This document shows positions 34,093 through 45,408 of a stretch of DNA of 64,000 nucleotides, piece by piece; position 1 is the stretch's first letter, and each line of letters starts with the position of its first letter. Made by a program: the position numbers and the translations under genes. The notes below the pieces were generated by a model, which ran no database searches, was not told the DNA's origin, and was given only the letters and a program-made list of their open reading frames with translations. This DNA comes from Mesorhizobium sp. B4-1-3 (GTDB taxonomy: Bacteria; Pseudomonadota; Alphaproteobacteria; Rhizobiales; Rhizobiaceae): NCBI RefSeq assembly GCF_006439355.1, contig NZ_VFTG01000006.1, positions 1-64,000 on the forward strand, read 5' to 3'.

Positions 34093-35046
34093 ATGGCTCG
34101 CTATCTAGTTCTGCACGATCTGCGCTCGGATCAATACGGAGCCTACGACACGCTTATATACTGTGGAGTTACGGGATTCTTTACCTTAAAAATCGGCTCA
34201 AAGCAGAGAACACACCGATTCTTTCACTTGGAACACAAGGTCGGCGACGTTAGTCAGTCTAACGATACCATAATTTCAAATTACATAGCAAAGAAGGCAA
34301 TACGAAACGCTTCCGCAGAACAGTTCAAGGTATCCGAGCTTTTGACGACTCCTGGGTATACAATCGGCCGCATTGTTAGACCAGCAAATGGATTCGGAGC
34401 GGTTTATGCGTATAAAACTGACGAGAAATCAACGAACGAGTACCTAGACCTTTACGCTCAAATAAATGCTTTCATGAATCGACTTTCGGAAATTTCAAGG
34501 GTCGTCCATCCAACGAAGGAAAATTTTTCGGCGCACGGATATGAGATACGAAGCTTGTTAATATTGGCATGCACTGAAGTTGAACTTCTATTCAAACGAA
34601 TCCTTTTCGAAAGACCCAGCCGAAATAACCAAAATATGGCAAATTTTTTTAAGTTAACAAAATTGGCAAAATTGGATGAATACAGCGTGACTTTCAATTT
34701 CTTTCGAGAATTTGGAAATATAGAGCCGTTTTCCGATTGGTCAGGAATACCACATTATCAACCACTATGGTGGTATCAATCATACAACAAAACAAAGCAT
34801 GACAGGCATTCTGAATTTACTGCCGCTAGTTTAAAATCTCTCATTTACTCTATTGCAGCTTGCGCCATATTATTGAAAGCACATTCCCCCCTCTCTGTTT
34901 TTGGGTCTAAAAGGCACCCCCTTGTCGAAAATTTCGAAACGAACTTTACCTTGAAATCCCCCAATTGGGCAAAAAATGAGCAATATTGGATGATACCAGG
35001 ACGTCCATTGAAAATGATACCTGTTTCCGAGGCGAAAATAATCTGA
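34093..35046 (+). CDS. AT-rich orphan, HEPN-like uncharacterised protein
   Basis: A 317-residue protein not assigned to a named family. Its base use differs sharply from its neighbours: 34141-34200 has 26 G+C of 60 and 34621-34680 only 15 of 60. There is no signal peptide or membrane helix. The C-terminal half is helical and carries IRSLLILACTEVELLFKRIL (about 152-171) and YNKTKHDRH (231-239), a pairing I recall from scattered uncharacterised proteins that look like HEPN-type helical bundles. The canonical HEPN R-x4-6-H is not clear, so nuclease activity is not established. The start is uncertain: ATG 34093 has a weak ribosome site, and later Met codons are possible. It appears to be recent foreign DNA. 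Confidence 0.7.
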   Translation: MARYLVLHDLRSDQYGAYDTLIYCGVTGFFTLKIGSKQRTHRFFHLEHKVGDVSQSNDTIISNYIAKKAIRNASAEQFKVSELLTTPGYTIGRIVRPANGFGAVYAYKTDEKSTNEYLDLYAQINAFMNRLSEISRVVHPTKENFSAHGYEIRSLLILACTEVELLFKRILFERPSRNNQNMANFFKLTKLAKLDEYSVTFNFFREFGNIEPFSDWSGIPHYQPLWWYQSYNKTKHDRHSEFTAASLKSLIYSIAACAILLKAHSPLSVFGSKRHPLVENFETNFTLKSPNWAKNEQYWMIPGRPLKMIPVSEAKII

Positions 35047-35064
35047 CTTTACGGGCCATGAAAT

Positions 35065-35361
35065 CTACCCGACGAACTGCCGCGCGATTATCAGCACGGC
35101 CGCGCCGGCCAAGAACATCGCCATCAACCCGCCGCGCAGCGAGACCAAAGCAGTGACGATCAGTGCCGCCCATTCGGCCGGCCCGGCACCAAGGACGGCC
35201 GGCGCGACCAGCGTCGTCAGCACCGCGGCCGGCACGGCGTTGAGGCCGGCTTCGACGCGCGGGTGGATATTCTCGAAGCGCGATATGACGAGGTGGCCGC
35301 CGATGCGGGTCAGATAGGTGGCGATCGCGCCGGCGAGGATGATCCAGAAGGTCGTGCTCAC
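35065..35361 (-). CDS. azlD: AzlD-type branched-chain amino-acid export subunit
   Basis: A 98-residue membrane protein with three to four helices, the small partner of AzlC in LIV-E type branched-chain amino-acid exporters. ATYLTRIGGHLVISRF and HPRVEAGLNAVPAAVLTTLVAPAVL are typical. The start is GTG 35361, inside the end of azlC with a four-base GTGA overlap, so it is translationally coupled. It converges on the AT-rich orphan. Confidence 0.9.
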   Translation of the reverse strand: MSTTFWIILAGAIATYLTRIGGHLVISRFENIHPRVEAGLNAVPAAVLTTLVAPAVLGAGPAEWAALIVTALVSLRGGLMAMFLAGAAVLIIARQFVG

Positions 35362-36086
35362 GGCCGCTCCCCTATTCCGCTATGGTGCGGCGGCAGGATC
35401 ACCGCCAGGAGGACGCCGGCAAGCGCGCCAATCGAGACATGCCAGGGAGAGCCGACGGTTCTGTAGGCGATGATCGATGCGGCCGCGCTTGCGGCGACGA
35501 CTGGCAGCCACAGCGGCCGCTTGCGGAAACCGAGGACGAGGCCGAGGAAATAGATTGGCAACAGGAAATCGATGCCCAGCGCATGCGTATCCGGGATCAT
35601 CTTGCCGAACACCGCGCCCAACCCGCTTTCGATCACCCAGAACACGTAGACTGGCAGGCCAAGCCCAAGATACCAGACAAACCCGACCGGTTTGCCCGAT
35701 ACGGCCCTCGCCTCCGCTACGGCGAATTGCGGGTCGGTCAGGATGAAATAGCCGGCGGCCTGCTGCAGCAGCGGCCAATGCGCGATGCGCCGGCCGATCC
35801 CGGCCGAATAGAGCACATGGCGGAAATTCACGGCGAAGATCGACAGCACGATCAGCCACGGCGCGACATGCTGGCCGAACAGCTCGATGCCGACCATTTG
35901 GCTCGCGCCGCCATAGATCATGGCGCTCATCAGGAATGCCTCGAGCACCGAGAAACCATTGTCGACGGCGATCGCGCCGAACAGGATCGCGAACGGCGCC
36001 GAGGCGACGACCACCGGCATCGACAAGCGCACACCGTCCCAGAAATCGCCGCCGGCCCTGCTCTCAGAGATTGCTTCCGCCGCCAT
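35358..36086 (-). CDS. azlC: AzlC-type branched-chain amino-acid exporter
   Basis: A 242-residue membrane protein with about seven to eight helices, the large subunit of the AzlCD exporter. FWDGVRLSMPVVVASAPFAILFGAIAVDNGFSVLEAFLMSAMIYGGASQMVGIELFG is the family start, with GASQ and NFRHVLYSA conserved. ATG 36086 has GGGAG upstream. The frame stays open to 36203, but that stretch is a mosaic element: its translated words (CRCPRTAAHFWATCI) recur upstream of ligA, so it is not part of the protein. Confidence 0.92.
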   Translation of the reverse strand: MAAEAISESRAGGDFWDGVRLSMPVVVASAPFAILFGAIAVDNGFSVLEAFLMSAMIYGGASQMVGIELFGQHVAPWLIVLSIFAVNFRHVLYSAGIGRRIAHWPLLQQAAGYFILTDPQFAVAEARAVSGKPVGFVWYLGLGLPVYVFWVIESGLGAVFGKMIPDTHALGIDFLLPIYFLGLVLGFRKRPLWLPVVAASAAASIIAYRTVGSPWHVSIGALAGVLLAVILPPHHSGIGERP

Positions 36087-36100
36087 CAAGCCGCTCCCAA

Positions 36101-36204
36101 TGCATGTCGCCCAGAAGTGCGCAGCGGTTCTGGGACAACGACATGCATCAACAAAAAGACTTGAAGCGCATCGCCCGAATCCGTTCAGCGCGACGCGCTT
36201 CAAG
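36101..36204. repeat. Two-palindrome intergenic mosaic element (RIME-like), copy 4
   Basis: Palindrome one pairs TGCATGTCG (36101-36109) with CGACATGCA (36139-36147), with an inner CCCAGAA/TTCTGGG stem. Palindrome two pairs CTTGAAGCGC (36160-36169) with GCGCTTCAAG (36195-36204). It sits 15 bases upstream of the azlC start, within its leader, and is closely related to the shorter copy upstream of ligA. Confidence 0.85.
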
Positions 36205-36313
36205 TGCGGTTTGATTTAGGGAGCGTCGCCCTCAATGTCACACCAATTCGCTTGACCCAGCGATCAGCGGAACTGATCGCCGGGGGCTTGGGCCGCTCGA
36301 CCGTGGCCTTGGG

Positions 36314-37005
36314 TCAGATCTTGACAGCTGTCCCCTGGATCGCCCTGCCCCAGTCGAGCAGCGGCTTGGCGCGAAGCGTGAAGCCGACGAGATCGTCGAC
36401 CAGCGCCGGCGAATGGATCGTCGCCGGATCGATGTCGTGCCTGACCACGAAATGCCGGTTGCGCACCGCTTGGGCGAGATCCTCGTCGCCGACATCCTCG
36501 AAACCGCGCGGTGCCCGCTTCAGGCGGTCCTCCGCATCGAGCTCCAGGCCGGCCTTCTTGAGCGATGAGACCATGGCCCGGAACGCAGCCGGTTTGGTCA
36601 CGATCGCCTTGCGCATCGCCTGCAGCAGTTCGGGCGCCGGCTGCCACCAGGCAACGCCGGCGAAGCAGCGCTCGAGCCCGATATGCACATAGAAGACGCC
36701 CTGCTCCATCTTGGTGCCGTCGGGCGAGAGGATCGCCGAGAGGTGCCGGTTGTAGGGCCGCTTGTCCTTGGAGAAGCGCACGTCGCGATTGATGCGGAAC
36801 AGAGACCTCTTGCGGTCGCCGCGCAAGCCGAGCTTGGCCGCCTCGAAGCGTTCGCTGAGTGTCTCGACCAGATCGCAGAACGGCCCATGCAGCTCGCTGT
36901 CGAAGAGGTCGCGGTTCTCCTGGAACCATTCACGGCTCTGGTGGAAATCGAGCGCCTTCAGGAACGGGATGGCCTTTTGCCCGAAACCTTTGAACGCGCC
37001 CGTCA

Positions 37006-37006
<1 letters not shown>
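36314..37006 (-). CDS. DUF2461 (TIGR02453) family protein
   Basis: A 230-residue cytoplasmic protein of the DUF2461 family: FLKALDFHQSREWFQENRDLFDSELHGPF at the start, FRINRDVRFSKDKRPYNRHLSA and GVFYVHIGLERCFAGVAWWQPAPE later. The function is unknown. Its ATG overlaps the ligA stop by one base (TGATG), so it is the last gene of a recN/ligA-side transcript and depends on ligA translation. Confidence 0.9.
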
Positions 37007-39321
<2,315 letters not shown>

Positions 39322-39470
39322 CTATAAATCAGGATTCGCCGGCATGAAGTCGGCTTGCGCAAAAATCATTCCCGAACAGCAAGATGCAGCCATCTGCTGA
39401 CTCAACCTGCAGGCTGGGAGGACCAAGCTCCAAGGATGTGTTGCGATTCAGGTCAGGCCGCGTCGAGAAG

Positions 39471-39569
39471 GCTGATTTCTGAGAACCGGAGCGGAGCGTA
39501 CTTGAAGTACGTGAGCACCGGAAGCGCAGGAAACCACCGTTCGCAGACCGGCCTCACCGGAATATCAGC
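39471..39569. ncRNA. Structured intergenic element, suhB-motif-like (tentative)
   Basis: Bases 39471-39476 (GCTGAT) and 39564-39569 (ATCAGC) bound a segment containing CGTACTT-G-AAGTACG (39497-39511) with flanking GGAGCGGAG and GTGAGCACCGGAAGCGC. I recall this very string pattern as abundant in alphaproteobacterial genomes and similar to the suhB RNA motif. That assignment is from memory only. It ends about five bases from the recN stop. Confidence 0.35.
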
Positions 39570-39574
39570 ACATC

Positions 39575-41248
39575 CTAAGCTGCTGCCGTGTTCTCGCGTA
39601 GCAGCCGCTCCGCCGCCGCGCGCGCCTCGTCGGTGATGACGGCGCCGGCCAGCATGCGCGCGATCTCTTCCTGGCGCGCGGCGCGGTCCATTTCGGCGAT
39701 GCCGGTGGCGACACGGTCCTTGCCGCCGGATTTCGAGATCAGGAAATGCGTCGCCGCGCGTGCCGCGACCTGCGGCGCATGCGTGACCGAGAGTACCTGC
39801 ACCCTTTTCGACAGCCGCGCCAGTCGCTGACCGATGGCGTCTGCCACCGCGCCGCCGACGCCGGTGTCGATTTCGTCGAACACAAGCGTCGGCGCCGAGC
39901 CACGATCGGCAAGCGCCACCTTCAAAGCCAGCAGGAAGCGCGACAGCTCGCCGCCCGAGGCGACCTTCATCATTGGCCCCGGCCTGGTGCCCGGATTGGT
40001 CCGCACCCAGAATTCGACCTGGTCAATGCCTTCTTCCATGCGGCTTTCGGCATCGCTTCCCATTTCGACGATGAATTCGGCCCGTTCGAGCTTCAGCGCC
40101 GGCAATTCCGCCATGACAGCCTTGGTCAGGCCCGCAGCCGCCGCGTGGCGCAGCGACGAGAGCTGTGCGGCGGAAATATCGTAAGCCTCGCGCCCGGCAG
40201 CCGCCTGCTTCTCCAGCGCATGCAGCCGATCCTCGCCGGCATCGAGGTCGGCGAGATCGGCCATCATCGTGTCGCGCAGCTGCGCCAGGTCGTCGACCGC
40301 GACATTGTGTTTGCGCGAGGCGGCGCGCAGCGCGAAAAGCCGCTCCTCCGCCTTCTCCAAGCGCTGAGGATCATATTCGGTGGCGCGAAGCGCGGCCTCC
40401 ACGCCGGACTGCGCGGCGTCGAGCGAGATCATCGCCTCGTCCAGCGACTTCACCACGTCTTCGAGCAGGCCCGGCGCTTCGCCCGACTTGCGCTGCAGCC
40501 GGCGCAACAAGCTGGCAAGCTGCGGCAGGGGCGAGGACGGCCCCGACAGCACATCCTGCGCGTCATGGATCTCGGCGGCGATCTTTTCCGCGCGCATCAT
40601 CGTCGCGCGCAACTCGGCCAGATCGGTCTCTTCCCCAGGCTGCGGATCGAGTTTAGCGAGCTCGGCCACGGAAGCGCGCAGATAATCGGCCTCGCGCGCC
40701 GCCGCCTCGACCTTGGCGCGGTGCCGGGAAAGCTCCTGCTCGCAATTTCGCCAGTAGCGCCAGGCTTCGCTCGTGCCGCGCACGGCGCCCAGATGGCCAC
40801 CGAAACTGTCCAGCAACTCGCGATGCGCGCCGGGATCGACCAGGGCGCGCTCGTCATGCTGGCCATGGATCTCGACCAGCGCGCGGCCGACATCGCGCAT
40901 CAGCGTGACGCTGGAAGGCTGGTCGTTGACGAAGACGCGGGTGCGGCCGTCGGCCGTCTGCACGCGGCGCAGGATAATGTCGCCATCGTCCTCGATGTCG
41001 TTTTCGGCGAGCAGCGCGCGTGCCGGATGATTGCGCGGCACGTCGAACACGGCAATGACCTGGCCCTGCGCGGCGCCATGGCGGACGAGCGAAGCATCGC
41101 CGCGTGCGCCGAGCGCCAGCGATAACGCATCGAGCAGGATGGATTTGCCGGCGCCGGTTTCGCCGGTCAGCACCGAAAGCCCAGGCAGGAAGTCGATGTC
41201 CAGCTTCTCGATCAGGACGATATCGCGGATCGACAGTCTGGACAGCAT
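39575..41248 (-). CDS. recN: DNA repair ATPase RecN
   Basis: A 557-residue SMC-like protein for double-strand-break repair. Walker A GETGAGKS is at 29-36. Long coiled-coil arms occupy about 150-360, and the C-terminal ATPase has signature LSRFLLALK, Walker B LVFDEIDTGVGG and the RecN-typical VLSVTHAPQVAA. It lies after bamD with an 8-base gap, so the two are likely cotranscribed. Confidence 0.96.
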   Translation of the reverse strand: MLSRLSIRDIVLIEKLDIDFLPGLSVLTGETGAGKSILLDALSLALGARGDASLVRHGAAQGQVIAVFDVPRNHPARALLAENDIEDDGDIILRRVQTADGRTRVFVNDQPSSVTLMRDVGRALVEIHGQHDERALVDPGAHRELLDSFGGHLGAVRGTSEAWRYWRNCEQELSRHRAKVEAAAREADYLRASVAELAKLDPQPGEETDLAELRATMMRAEKIAAEIHDAQDVLSGPSSPLPQLASLLRRLQRKSGEAPGLLEDVVKSLDEAMISLDAAQSGVEAALRATEYDPQRLEKAEERLFALRAASRKHNVAVDDLAQLRDTMMADLADLDAGEDRLHALEKQAAAGREAYDISAAQLSSLRHAAAAGLTKAVMAELPALKLERAEFIVEMGSDAESRMEEGIDQVEFWVRTNPGTRPGPMMKVASGGELSRFLLALKVALADRGSAPTLVFDEIDTGVGGAVADAIGQRLARLSKRVQVLSVTHAPQVAARAATHFLISKSGGKDRVATGIAEMDRAARQEEIARMLAGAVITDEARAAAERLLRENTAAA

Positions 41249-41256
41249 CGCTAGCT

Positions 41257-42126
41257 TCAGGCGCCGGTGATCAGCTTCCCGGCCTTAGAGATCCACGAAC
41301 CGGCATTTTCGCGCGGCTCAAGCCCGTTGCTCTGCAGGAGCTTGTAGGAATCCTTGTACCACGGGCTGTCCGGATAATTGTGACCAAGCACTGCCGCGGC
41401 CGTCTGCGCTTCCGAGGTCAGGCCCATCGCATAATAGGACTCGGTCAGGCGCGCGAGCGCCTCCTCGACATGGCGGGTGTTGGAATAGTTTTCGACCACG
41501 GTGCGGAACCGCTTCACGGCGGCGATGTATTCGCGGCGCTCGAGATAATAGCGGCCGATCTGCATCTCCTTGCCGGCAAGCTGGTCGTTGGCGAAGCGGA
41601 TCTTGTCCTTGGCGTCCGGGACATATTCGGAGTTCGGCCAGCGCGTCACCAGATCCTGCATGGTCTGGATGGTCTGGCGCGCCTCCTTCTGGTCCTGGGT
41701 GACGTCCTTGATCTGCCGATAGTAGCTCAAGCCGATGATGTATTGCGCGTAAGCCGCGTCGTCGGTCGACGGATAGAGCGTCAGATAGCGCTTCGCGGTT
41801 CCGATCGCCTCGTCGTAATTGCCGGCGCGATAATCAGCGAAAGCGCCCATCACCATCGATTTGCGCGCGAATTCCGAATAGGGATGCTGGCGATCGACGG
41901 CGTCGAACTTCTTGCTGGCCTCATCGAGGCGGCCGGCATTCATGTTGGCCAGGCCTTGGTTGTAGAGAACGTCGGCCGGTTCGGTCTGGTCGACATAGGT
42001 CGCCAGGTTGACGTCCTTCTCGGAGGACATGCAGGCCGACAGCACGAGCGCGGGAGCAACCACCGACAGCGCCAGCAAAACACCCCGACGCGGCGCTACC
42101 GATTGACCAACTCGCGAAAAAAACAT
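41257..42126 (-). CDS. bamD: Outer-membrane assembly lipoprotein BamD
   Basis: A 289-residue TPR lipoprotein of the BAM complex that inserts barrel proteins. The signal peptide ends in a lipobox LSAC at 29-32 with the lipidated Cys32. Five TPR units follow, beginning [33 protein letters not shown] and including [15 protein letters not shown]-terminal extension ends [13 protein letters not shown]. In many alphaproteobacteria it is annotated ComL or BamD next to lpxC, as here. Confidence 0.95.
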   Translation of the reverse strand: MFFSRVGQSVAPRRGVLLALSVVAPALVLSACMSSEKDVNLATYVDQTEPADVLYNQGLANMNAGRLDEASKKFDAVDRQHPYSEFARKSMVMGAFADYRAGNYDEAIGTAKRYLTLYPSTDDAAYAQYIIGLSYYRQIKDVTQDQKEARQTIQTMQDLVTRWPNSEYVPDAKDKIRFANDQLAGKEMQIGRYYLERREYIAAVKRFRTVVENYSNTRHVEEALARLTESYYAMGLTSEAQTAAAVLGHNYPDSPWYKDSYKLLQSNGLEPRENAGSWISKAGKLITGA

Positions 42127-42327
42127 GTTTGGATTCCGCCCCTTCGGCGTCGTTTCGGTCCGGGCCGAAGCCTTAAACCATTATCCCCTTGCCCGGCAAC
42201 GCTATGTCCGGCCAATCGCACATTTTTGTGGCGGGCTGACGCCACGCCGGAGGTTGTACAATTTCAGCGATTCGTGATGCAATCATGCAACACAAGCCGT
42301 CCTACGAAACCAGAAAACGGTTAAAAA

Positions 42328-43275
42328 TCAGATCACCCAAGGTGCGTAGACCGGCCGGCTGACGGCAATCATCTCGGCGACGCGGCCGCGCTCGCGGCGC
42401 CGGGTCTCGACGATTTCGAAAGCCGTGTGGTCGGAAAGCAGCCGGCGCAACGCGGACGCGTTCATCCGGTGGCCACCGCGATAAGAGCGGAAGCAGCCGA
42501 TGAAGCGCGCGCCGGCCAGCGCCAGGTCGCCCATGGCATCCAGCGTCTTGTGGCGGGCGAATTCATTGGGATAGCGCAACCCGCCGACATTGATGACGCG
42601 GTTGTCGTCGCCGATGACCAGCGAGTTCTCCAGCGACGAGCCGAGCGCATAGCCGGCGGCCCAAAGCCTCTCGACGTCCTTCATGAAGCCGAAGGTGCGG
42701 GCGCGGGCGATGTCGCGGCGGAAGATGTCAGGATTGATGTCGGAGGCGAATTGCTGGCGGCCGATCGCCGGGCTTTCGAAATCGATCTCGACCTCGAATC
42801 GCGTGCCGTCATAAGGGCGGAACTCCGCCCAGGAGGCGCCGGCTTCCACGCGCACCGGCTTGACGACGCGGATATAGCGGCGCTTAACCGTCAGCGTCTC
42901 GATGCCGGCCTGGTCGAAGGCTTCGACGAAAGCCATGGCGCTACCGTCGAGAATGGGGACTTCCGAACCGTCGATCTCGATGACGAGATTGTCGATGCCG
43001 AGGCCGAACACCGTGGCCATCAGATGCTCGACTGTGCCGATATGCTCGCCGGCCGGATCGCCAAGCATGGTGCAAAGATCGGTGGCACCGACTTCCGCGA
43101 CCAGGGCACGGATCTCGCGGGTCTGGCCGCCGTTCGAAAGATGGAAGACGATGCCCGTATCGGCATCGGCGGGGAGGAAATGAACGGTGACGGTTTTGCC
43201 GCTATGGACGCCGATGCCAGCCAGCGTCGCGCGCGATTTCACTGTCGTCTGATAGTCGTGCAAGAGTAACCCCAT
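42328..43275 (-). CDS. lpxC: UDP-3-O-acyl-N-acetylglucosamine deacetylase
   Basis: A 315-residue zinc deacetylase for the first committed step of lipid A synthesis. Zinc ligands are His84 (VEHLMA), His242 and Asp246 (HKTLDAMGD), with His269 in GGHRMN as general acid. The start MGLLLHDYQTTVKSRATLAGIGVHSGK is typical. It follows the dcw cluster but is separated from ftsZ by an intrinsic terminator and a long structured leader, so it probably has its own promoter. Confidence 0.97.
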   Translation of the reverse strand: MGLLLHDYQTTVKSRATLAGIGVHSGKTVTVHFLPADADTGIVFHLSNGGQTREIRALVAEVGATDLCTMLGDPAGEHIGTVEHLMATVFGLGIDNLVIEIDGSEVPILDGSAMAFVEAFDQAGIETLTVKRRYIRVVKPVRVEAGASWAEFRPYDGTRFEVEIDFESPAIGRQQFASDINPDIFRRDIARARTFGFMKDVERLWAAGYALGSSLENSLVIGDDNRVINVGGLRYPNEFARHKTLDAMGDLALAGARFIGCFRSYRGGHRMNASALRRLLSDHTAFEIVETRRRERGRVAEMIAVSRPVYAPWVI

Positions 43276-43553
43276 AGCCCCAAATGCCTGCGTCCGCTCT
43301 ATCGGCCTTGGGTATCTTGCAGCCAGGTGAACCTGGCGCTCGCATAGGATGCGGCAAAATAAGCAAGAGCATGCGGCTCTGTGTGATCGGCAGGCAGGGC
43401 TACTCCCCGAATCCCAGCGAACCGACTTTAGTCCGTGGGGAAGATAATGATCCGCCCTGGAGACTCCAAATCACGGTTTCTTACCCCGTGTAACTGCGGG
43501 GTGCTGTCAAAAATAGCCAATAAGCCATTGTTTTTAACCAGCTTTGCAAAAAC
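43276..43553 (-). promoter_or_regulatory. Long structured lpxC leader
   Basis: The 398-base ftsZ-lpxC gap has no convincing gene. After the ftsZ terminator the minus strand carries TTGACA (43505-43510), a possible -35 box but with only a weak -10 candidate. A perfect hairpin follows, ACCCCG (43483-43488) with CGGGGT (43497-43502). Nearer lpxC are further paired segments, including a CCCC/GGGG pair framing the 43401-43440 stretch. The leader would be roughly 200 bases if transcription starts near the hairpin. Confidence 0.45.
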
Positions 43554-43583
43554 AACAGGCAGACGATTTCTCGTCTGCCTGTT
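43554..43583 (-). terminator. Intrinsic terminator after ftsZ
   Basis: A 13-bp perfect stem, AACAGGCAGACGA (43554-43566) with TCGTCTGCCTGTT (43571-43583), has a four-base loop. On the minus strand it is followed by GTTTTT (complement of 43548-43553). This fits a Rho-independent terminator for the dcw transcript, about 90 bases beyond the ftsZ stop. Confidence 0.85.
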
Positions 43584-43673
43584 AACAACTGTTATATATC
43601 GTTAACGATCGGCGGTCGGCCGTATCGACGATAGTCGGTTCGCCGGATCACGATCGGCGATCCGCCGGATCGA

Positions 43674-45341
43674 TCAGTTGGCCTGGCGGCGCAGGAAGGC
43701 CGGAATTTCCAGCTGGTCGTCCTCTTGGACCGTGCGGGCCTGCGGCGTCAGCCGGCCCTGATCGTCGAGCTGCCCGCGGCGCGGCGCGTAGAGCTGCGGA
43801 TCCTGGCTGGCGAGACGGCGCATCTCGGGCGCGGCCTGGCGCAGCTTCGGTTCGCGCGGCTGCGCCGGCTGGAGACGGGCCGGTTCTTCCTCGCGGCGGG
43901 TAAGGCCGTTGGTCAGGCGCTTGATCAGCCCCATCGGACCGCTGTTCTCATGGTCCGCCGGCCGGGTCTTGGCTTCAACCTCAGCCCTCACCACCGGCGG
44001 AAAGTCTTCCACGCGCGGCATGCGTTGCGGCGCCGCGGCGACCGGCTGCGGCATCTCGCGCTGGGGCGCGGGCTGCTGCATGACCTGCGGCTGCATCATC
44101 GGCTGCGGCTGTGGCTGCGGCTGGGCCGGCGGAGCCTGGAAGATCTTGCTCTGCGGCCGGAAGTCGTCGACCGGCGCGGGGCGCGGCTGTGCCATGGCGG
44201 CGGCATTCGCCTCGGCAAGCTGGATAGCCTCTGCGACCGGATCGACCGGGCGCGGCTCATAGACCTGAGGCTGAACCGGAGCGGGACGGATCTCGGCGGC
44301 CGGAGCCGTCGCCGGACGGGCGGCCGGCTTCTGCGGCGCCCGGATCGAGATCGGCGCAGCCGCGATCTCGGCCGCCGACTTGTCGATGCCAGTGGCGACG
44401 ACCGACACGCGGATCACGCCTTCCAGCTCCTCGTCGAAGGTGGCGCCCAGGATGATGTTGGCGTCCTGGTCGACCTCCTCGCGGATGCGGGTCGCTGCCT
44501 CGTCCACCTCGAACAGGGTAAGATCGCGGCCGCCGGTGATCGAGATCAGCAGGCCCTTGGCGCCCTTCATCGAGGTTTCGTCGAGCAGCGGGTTGGCGAT
44601 CGCGGCTTCCGCGGCGGCCATCGCGCGGCCTTCGCCCGATGCCTCGCCCGTGCCCATCATCGCCTTGCCCATCTCGCGCATCACCGAGCGGACATCGGCG
44701 AAGTCGAGATTGATCAGACCTTCCTTGACCATCAGGTCGGTGATGCAGGCAACGCCCGAGTAGAGCACCTGGTCGGCCATGGCGAAGGCATCGGCGAAGG
44801 TGGTCTTGTCATTGGCCAGCCGGAACAGGTTCTGGTTCGGAATGACGATGAGGGTGTCGACGCATTTCTGCAGTTCCTCGATGCCCATGTCGGCCGTCTT
44901 CATGCGGCGCTGGCCCTCGAAATGGAACGGCTTGGTGACGACGCCGACAGTAAGGATGCCCTTCTCGCGCGCCGCGCGGGCAACCACCGGAGCCGCACCC
45001 GTGCCGGTGCCGCCGCCCATGCCGGCGGTGACGAAGCACATATGAGTGTTGGAGAGGTGATCGATGATCTCGTCGATGCACTCTTCCGCCGCCGCGCGGC
45101 CGACTTCCGGCTGCGAGCCGGCGCCGAGGCCTTCGGTGACATGCGCGCCGAGCTGGATCAGCCGCTCGGCCTTCGACATGGTCAATGCCTGTGCATCGGT
45201 GTTGGCCACCACGAACTCGACGCCGCGCAGGCCGGCTGTGATCATGTTGTTCACGGCATTGCCGCCGCCGCCGCCGACACCGAACACGGTGATGCGTGGC
45301 TTGAGCTCGGTGATGTCCGGCTTCTGCAGATTGATGGTCAT
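43674..45341 (-). CDS. ftsZ: Cell division protein FtsZ
   Basis: A 555-residue tubulin-like GTPase that forms the Z ring. The GTP signature GGGTGTG is at 109-115, and [13 protein letters not shown] at 21-33 binds nucleotide. The globular part ends near residue 320. A Pro/Gln/Ala-rich linker of about 200 residues then leads to the conserved C-terminal peptide [12 protein letters not shown] that binds FtsA. This long linker is usual in rhizobia. It is 67 bases downstream of ftsA and is the last gene before the terminator. Confidence 0.98.
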   Translation of the reverse strand: MTINLQKPDITELKPRITVFGVGGGGGNAVNNMITAGLRGVEFVVANTDAQALTMSKAERLIQLGAHVTEGLGAGSQPEVGRAAAEECIDEIIDHLSNTHMCFVTAGMGGGTGTGAAPVVARAAREKGILTVGVVTKPFHFEGQRRMKTADMGIEELQKCVDTLIVIPNQNLFRLANDKTTFADAFAMADQVLYSGVACITDLMVKEGLINLDFADVRSVMREMGKAMMGTGEASGEGRAMAAAEAAIANPLLDETSMKGAKGLLISITGGRDLTLFEVDEAATRIREEVDQDANIILGATFDEELEGVIRVSVVATGIDKSAAEIAAAPISIRAPQKPAARPATAPAAEIRPAPVQPQVYEPRPVDPVAEAIQLAEANAAAMAQPRPAPVDDFRPQSKIFQAPPAQPQPQPQPMMQPQVMQQPAPQREMPQPVAAAPQRMPRVEDFPPVVRAEVEAKTRPADHENSGPMGLIKRLTNGLTRREEEPARLQPAQPREPKLRQAAPEMRRLASQDPQLYAPRRGQLDDQGRLTPQARTVQEDDQLEIPAFLRRQAN

Positions 45342-45408
45342 TGTCTCCGTCCTTTGCCTTTCCCGCCGCCTCGCCGCTGCGGCCGCCTATGGGGCTGTCC
45401 CCGTCAAA

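Noticed and set aside
43284..43493. 69-codon plus-strand frame in the lpxC leader
   Set aside because: No ribosome site, no conserved look, and it spans the hairpins of the leader.
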